This document shows, piece after piece, positions 61,335 to 64,000 of a DNA stretch of 64,000 nucleotides. Below the pieces are notes generated by a model. The model had not been told where the DNA came from, made no database searches, and saw only the letters and a list, made by a program, of their open reading frames with translations. This DNA is from Sphagnum compactum (Eukaryota; Bryophyta; Sphagnopsida; Sphagnales): assembly GCA_965153455.1 (NCBI GenBank), contig OZ234494.1:13516001-13580000 (forward strand), in the 5' to 3' direction. Position 1 is the stretch's first letter. The number at the start of each line of letters is the position of its first letter. A program made the position numbers and the translations under genes.

Positions 61335-64000
61335 TCAAGGCAAAATTGGATCCTGCTGAACTGCTTGATGATTCACAGGCCTCCAGACTGTTCGGCCCTT
61401 GTTGATTTCATCCCCTTCCTGATTTCTGATCAAGTGTACGAATTGTGGTTGTGATAGACCCTCCAATGCAGAAATATCATTGTTACCATCACAAGGTTCG
61501 AGTCTGGCCAGGGAATCCACCTTATCCCCTTTGCCAACTTCACGGCGGTATTCAAGCGTTATCATGCTTACTTCATAGTTCTCCTTAAATTCATTGGGTA
61601 TGCTCTGCACAGAAAATACAACACATTTCCTAGATAATTAAATTTTTTAACTTTGTGAGGACCCAGCAAGCAAATGACACACAACTGCCAAAATGGACTA
61701 TATAGAAGCTAATATAGAGCAACATGAACCTTTGTGCTTCTAGAACTCTCTGTGGACAATGTGATATGGACTGCAAATCCCTGCGATGCAGAGTGACAAA
61801 GTCTTCTTCCAAGCACTGAGCTTCTATTTTTAAAGCTTTATATTCTTCGGGAATGCATAACACTGGATTTCCAAATGCAAAGTTGGACATTCCTATACCT
61901 TGGATGTCAGAGAGGGCTCTGGTTAAAGAGGAATACCTCAAGAGTCCATGTGATGTATTTGACATTGTTGACATGTTGGTTCATGTCAAAGTCTCTGTCA
62001 AGTGGCTGCAAGGAGAGATCAAGTAGTAGCAACCATTCAGTCAACTACAAACAACCAATTGTGTACAAACGATGAGTTTCAACAATATCCATCAAGCAGC
62101 ACGATTTGAATATCTATCGAGCAGATAGATGGATAAGTGAGGAAGTTCTGTGGCAGTGGTCTTGAGAATCTTACTTCAAGTCCACACTTTTGATATGGAG
62201 CACTCCCATGAAGCCTTGCAATTCGTCCTGAACTTGCTTGTCTTCTTTCTTCTGACAATGCCCACCTGTGAACCAGCATATTGAACAATCAAGAAGCCAA
62301 AGCTATAAGTAGAGTCTCCAAGCCACAGTAGATTAACCCACTGTACATCAACACACTGTTGCATGGCATCACTTTTCTAGTTCTAACTGGTCTCATCTCC
62401 AGTGTACTGCAGCAGTAATAAACAACCAGCATCTGCCAATGCCAATTTGAATCAAAAGATGATCTTGCAGCCTAAGAGAGTGAAACTAACTTTGGTGGAT
62501 CTCTGACCCAAGGCGCTAATTCAGCTCGTATCTTGTCGGTGACACGATGCATGGTTTTTGTATCCACATGCATTAGTACCCAAATGCTGACAAAAACACA
62601 ACACCACCTTGCATTAGTGACAAATCTTTTCCCTGCAATTTTGCACATTGCATGCAAATCAAACTAGCAACTGGGGCCTACTGTTGGATATTGTAATTAA
62701 AAATCCAATCACTTGTTCTCCACTTCCTGTCATGATGATAACCTGGAGAAATGTGGCAATGTCAAATGTGTTCATGCTCACTCCACAAAGCTGTATATCT
62801 GGTTCTGATCTGAGATCCCAAACAATTCTCATAATATCTTGAGATGTGGTAAGCAGTGGGTTCTCGCAAGAAATGCGAAAATTGGATTCGACAAAGGACT
62901 GAGCAGAATGGTTGAACCATACCTCGTTGCACAGGCAATAACCTCCCCTGTCCTAACCTCCTTTACAGTCCAATCGCGTCGTACTGCATTCCTCCCTTCT
63001 GTGCAGAACCAGGTGTCTATTTCCAGCAGACTTCGCCTGCAGGCAGCAGGCAGCCATGTGGTTGTGATATTTCTTTATGTAAACACATAGAGGACATGTG
63101 TCAATGGAAGAATATCTTGCATGCACAATTACCACTCTCTATGCAAACCACCAAAATCAAGGAATCAAGGTCGAGTTCTTTGAAAAGTTCCAAAAAGAAA
63201 GAACAAGTTAGGAAAAACATCCAGAAAGAAGAGAAAATTGTTGCATCCAAGCTACAAGCCACAAAAGCTGCAGACATGCAACAGGGATTACCAGGCCGGA
63301 TATCGATCAACCTCAATGTGCATTCGTGTTGTCACAGTGATAAGCCGCTCATCATTCATTCCATGAAAAGCTCCATACCCAATAGTCAACACATGGTTGC
63401 ATGCAGCTTCCTGTATTTCAAAGAGTCTATTAGTCAGTGCTGGTGCAACGTGCATAATCCAAGAACAGGAATTGCTTCGCTAGGTATAGCTGCATGGAAA
63501 GAAGGAGAGAAAGGAAACAAGAAATGGAGGAAGCAGCACTCAAATCTTTTAGCGTTTGTCATTGACAGCGCCACAAAACTAAGAAGACGAGGTTCTGCAA
63601 GCAAACTCCATTGTCAAAGATAGTGCCAATAGCTTCACAAAAACACATTAGATACAACAACATGCGTGTGTACACATACCTGGAGTAGACACGAGAGCGT
63701 CTCTAACGAAGTGGTTCGTCGAGGTCCGACCTCAGAGAAGCGCACAACAAAGCGCTCTCGGTACAAAGATCCATTCTCTCGTAGCATTCCGAAGCCAATA
63801 CACTCATTGTTATCAGGCTCACGCACAAGGGGAGCACCATTTTGCTCCTCCACTTCAATCTCCATCACACTACTACAATCAACAATGGCCTCCTCTCGCA
63901 CAGCTCGCAACAAAACTCCAGTCCCCATTCTTCTTCTGCCTATTCTTCTTCTTCTTCTTCTCCCATCCTCCCCACCAACAACAACCGGCAACCTCCATTT
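61335..64000 (-). CDS. Acyl-ACP thioesterase, FatA-like (partial at the window edge)
   Basis: Fat enzymes end fatty-acid synthesis in plastids by releasing free acyl chains from acyl-ACP. Seven minus-strand coding blocks join in frame: 64000-63680 (edge), 63410-63292, 63036-62923, 62586-62491, 62265-62175, 62005-61937, 61604-61335. All junctions have GT donors and AG acceptors. Landmarks are LYRERFVVRFSEVG, then LLQEAACNHV across exons 1-2, TRMHIEVDRYPAW, LEIDTWFCTEG..RRDW, DFDMNQHVNNVKYITWTLE and ITLEYRREVG. The Asp-Asn-His of DMNQH and the Glu of YRRE correspond to the catalytic residues. The Cys usual after YRRE is Val. The segment between CNHV and TRMHI is a few residues shorter than usual. 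The first in-frame ATG in the window (63926-63928) gives 335 residues, but the frame stays open to 64000, so the plastid transit peptide probably starts outside. Features mix FatA (YRERFVVR) and FatB (GRTVWRP). FatA-like is my preference. Confidence 0.9.

Noticed and set aside
63626-63998. Alternative ATG at 63998 on the minus strand as thioesterase start
   Set aside because: That frame (MEVAGCCWWGG..) hits a stop within about 45 codons and is not the frame of the thioesterase domain.
1-64000. CRISPR arrays, bacterial operons, organelle insertions, tRNA genes
   Set aside because: I looked for regular short repeats with unique spacers, Shine-Dalgarno-led gene runs, plastid or mitochondrial gene words and tRNA B-box motifs, and saw none that hold up.

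Overview
This is nuclear DNA of a land plant with a large, AT-rich, repeat-filled genome. The signs are two multi-exon genes with short GT-AG introns, plant-specific gene families, LTR-type, hAT, PIF/Harbinger-like and CACTA-like relics, and many coding remnants whose stops look like C-to-T decay (CAG, CAA or CGA turned into TAG, TAA or TGA). I cannot name the species. The long bHLH protein and the mixed FatA/FatB features of the thioesterase would suit a fern, lycophyte, gymnosperm or similar non-flowering lineage, but that is inference.

Only two genes look functional. A class XII-type bHLH transcription factor (44772-49136, plus strand, 8 coding exons, 851 codons before the stop) has a plausible TATA box about 900 bases upstream and a long repeat-rich leader. 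A plastid-type acyl-ACP thioesterase of the Fat family (61335-64000, minus strand, 7 coding exons seen) runs off the right edge, so its N-terminus is incomplete.

The left 18 kb is dominated by a very large inverted repeat (about 2566-6775 against 12175-18112, loop about 5.4 kb). Each arm carries, in mirror image, part of a transportin-1-like (importin-beta family) pseudogene that keeps its introns, a small MITE-like element and a HARBI1/PIF-type transposase pseudogene. The right arm has an extra 1.7 kb. Its outer edge cuts the transportin intron 11 bases after a splice donor, while the left side continues into the next two transportin exons. Some lesions are shared by both arms and some are private to one, so copying happened after the gene was already broken and the arms decayed separately.

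18.1-21.2 kb is a decayed retroelement-like coding region ending in a polypurine tract and a candidate LTR. Two solo LTRs of one family lie at 24252-25152 (with a 5-bp target duplication) and 55639-56535. A GC-rich island with an exact 62-bp direct repeat (26083-26600) abuts a tandem array of roughly 180-330-bp units (26601-28010). An hAT-type transposase pseudogene lies at about 32.6-34.6 kb (minus). A UDP-glycosyltransferase fragment interrupted by a CACTA-like end lies at 54.5-55.0 kb. The rest is AT-rich intergenic DNA with microsatellites, degenerate minisatellites and ACCT/AGGT-rich tracts. I saw no tRNA, rRNA, CRISPR array or organelle DNA.
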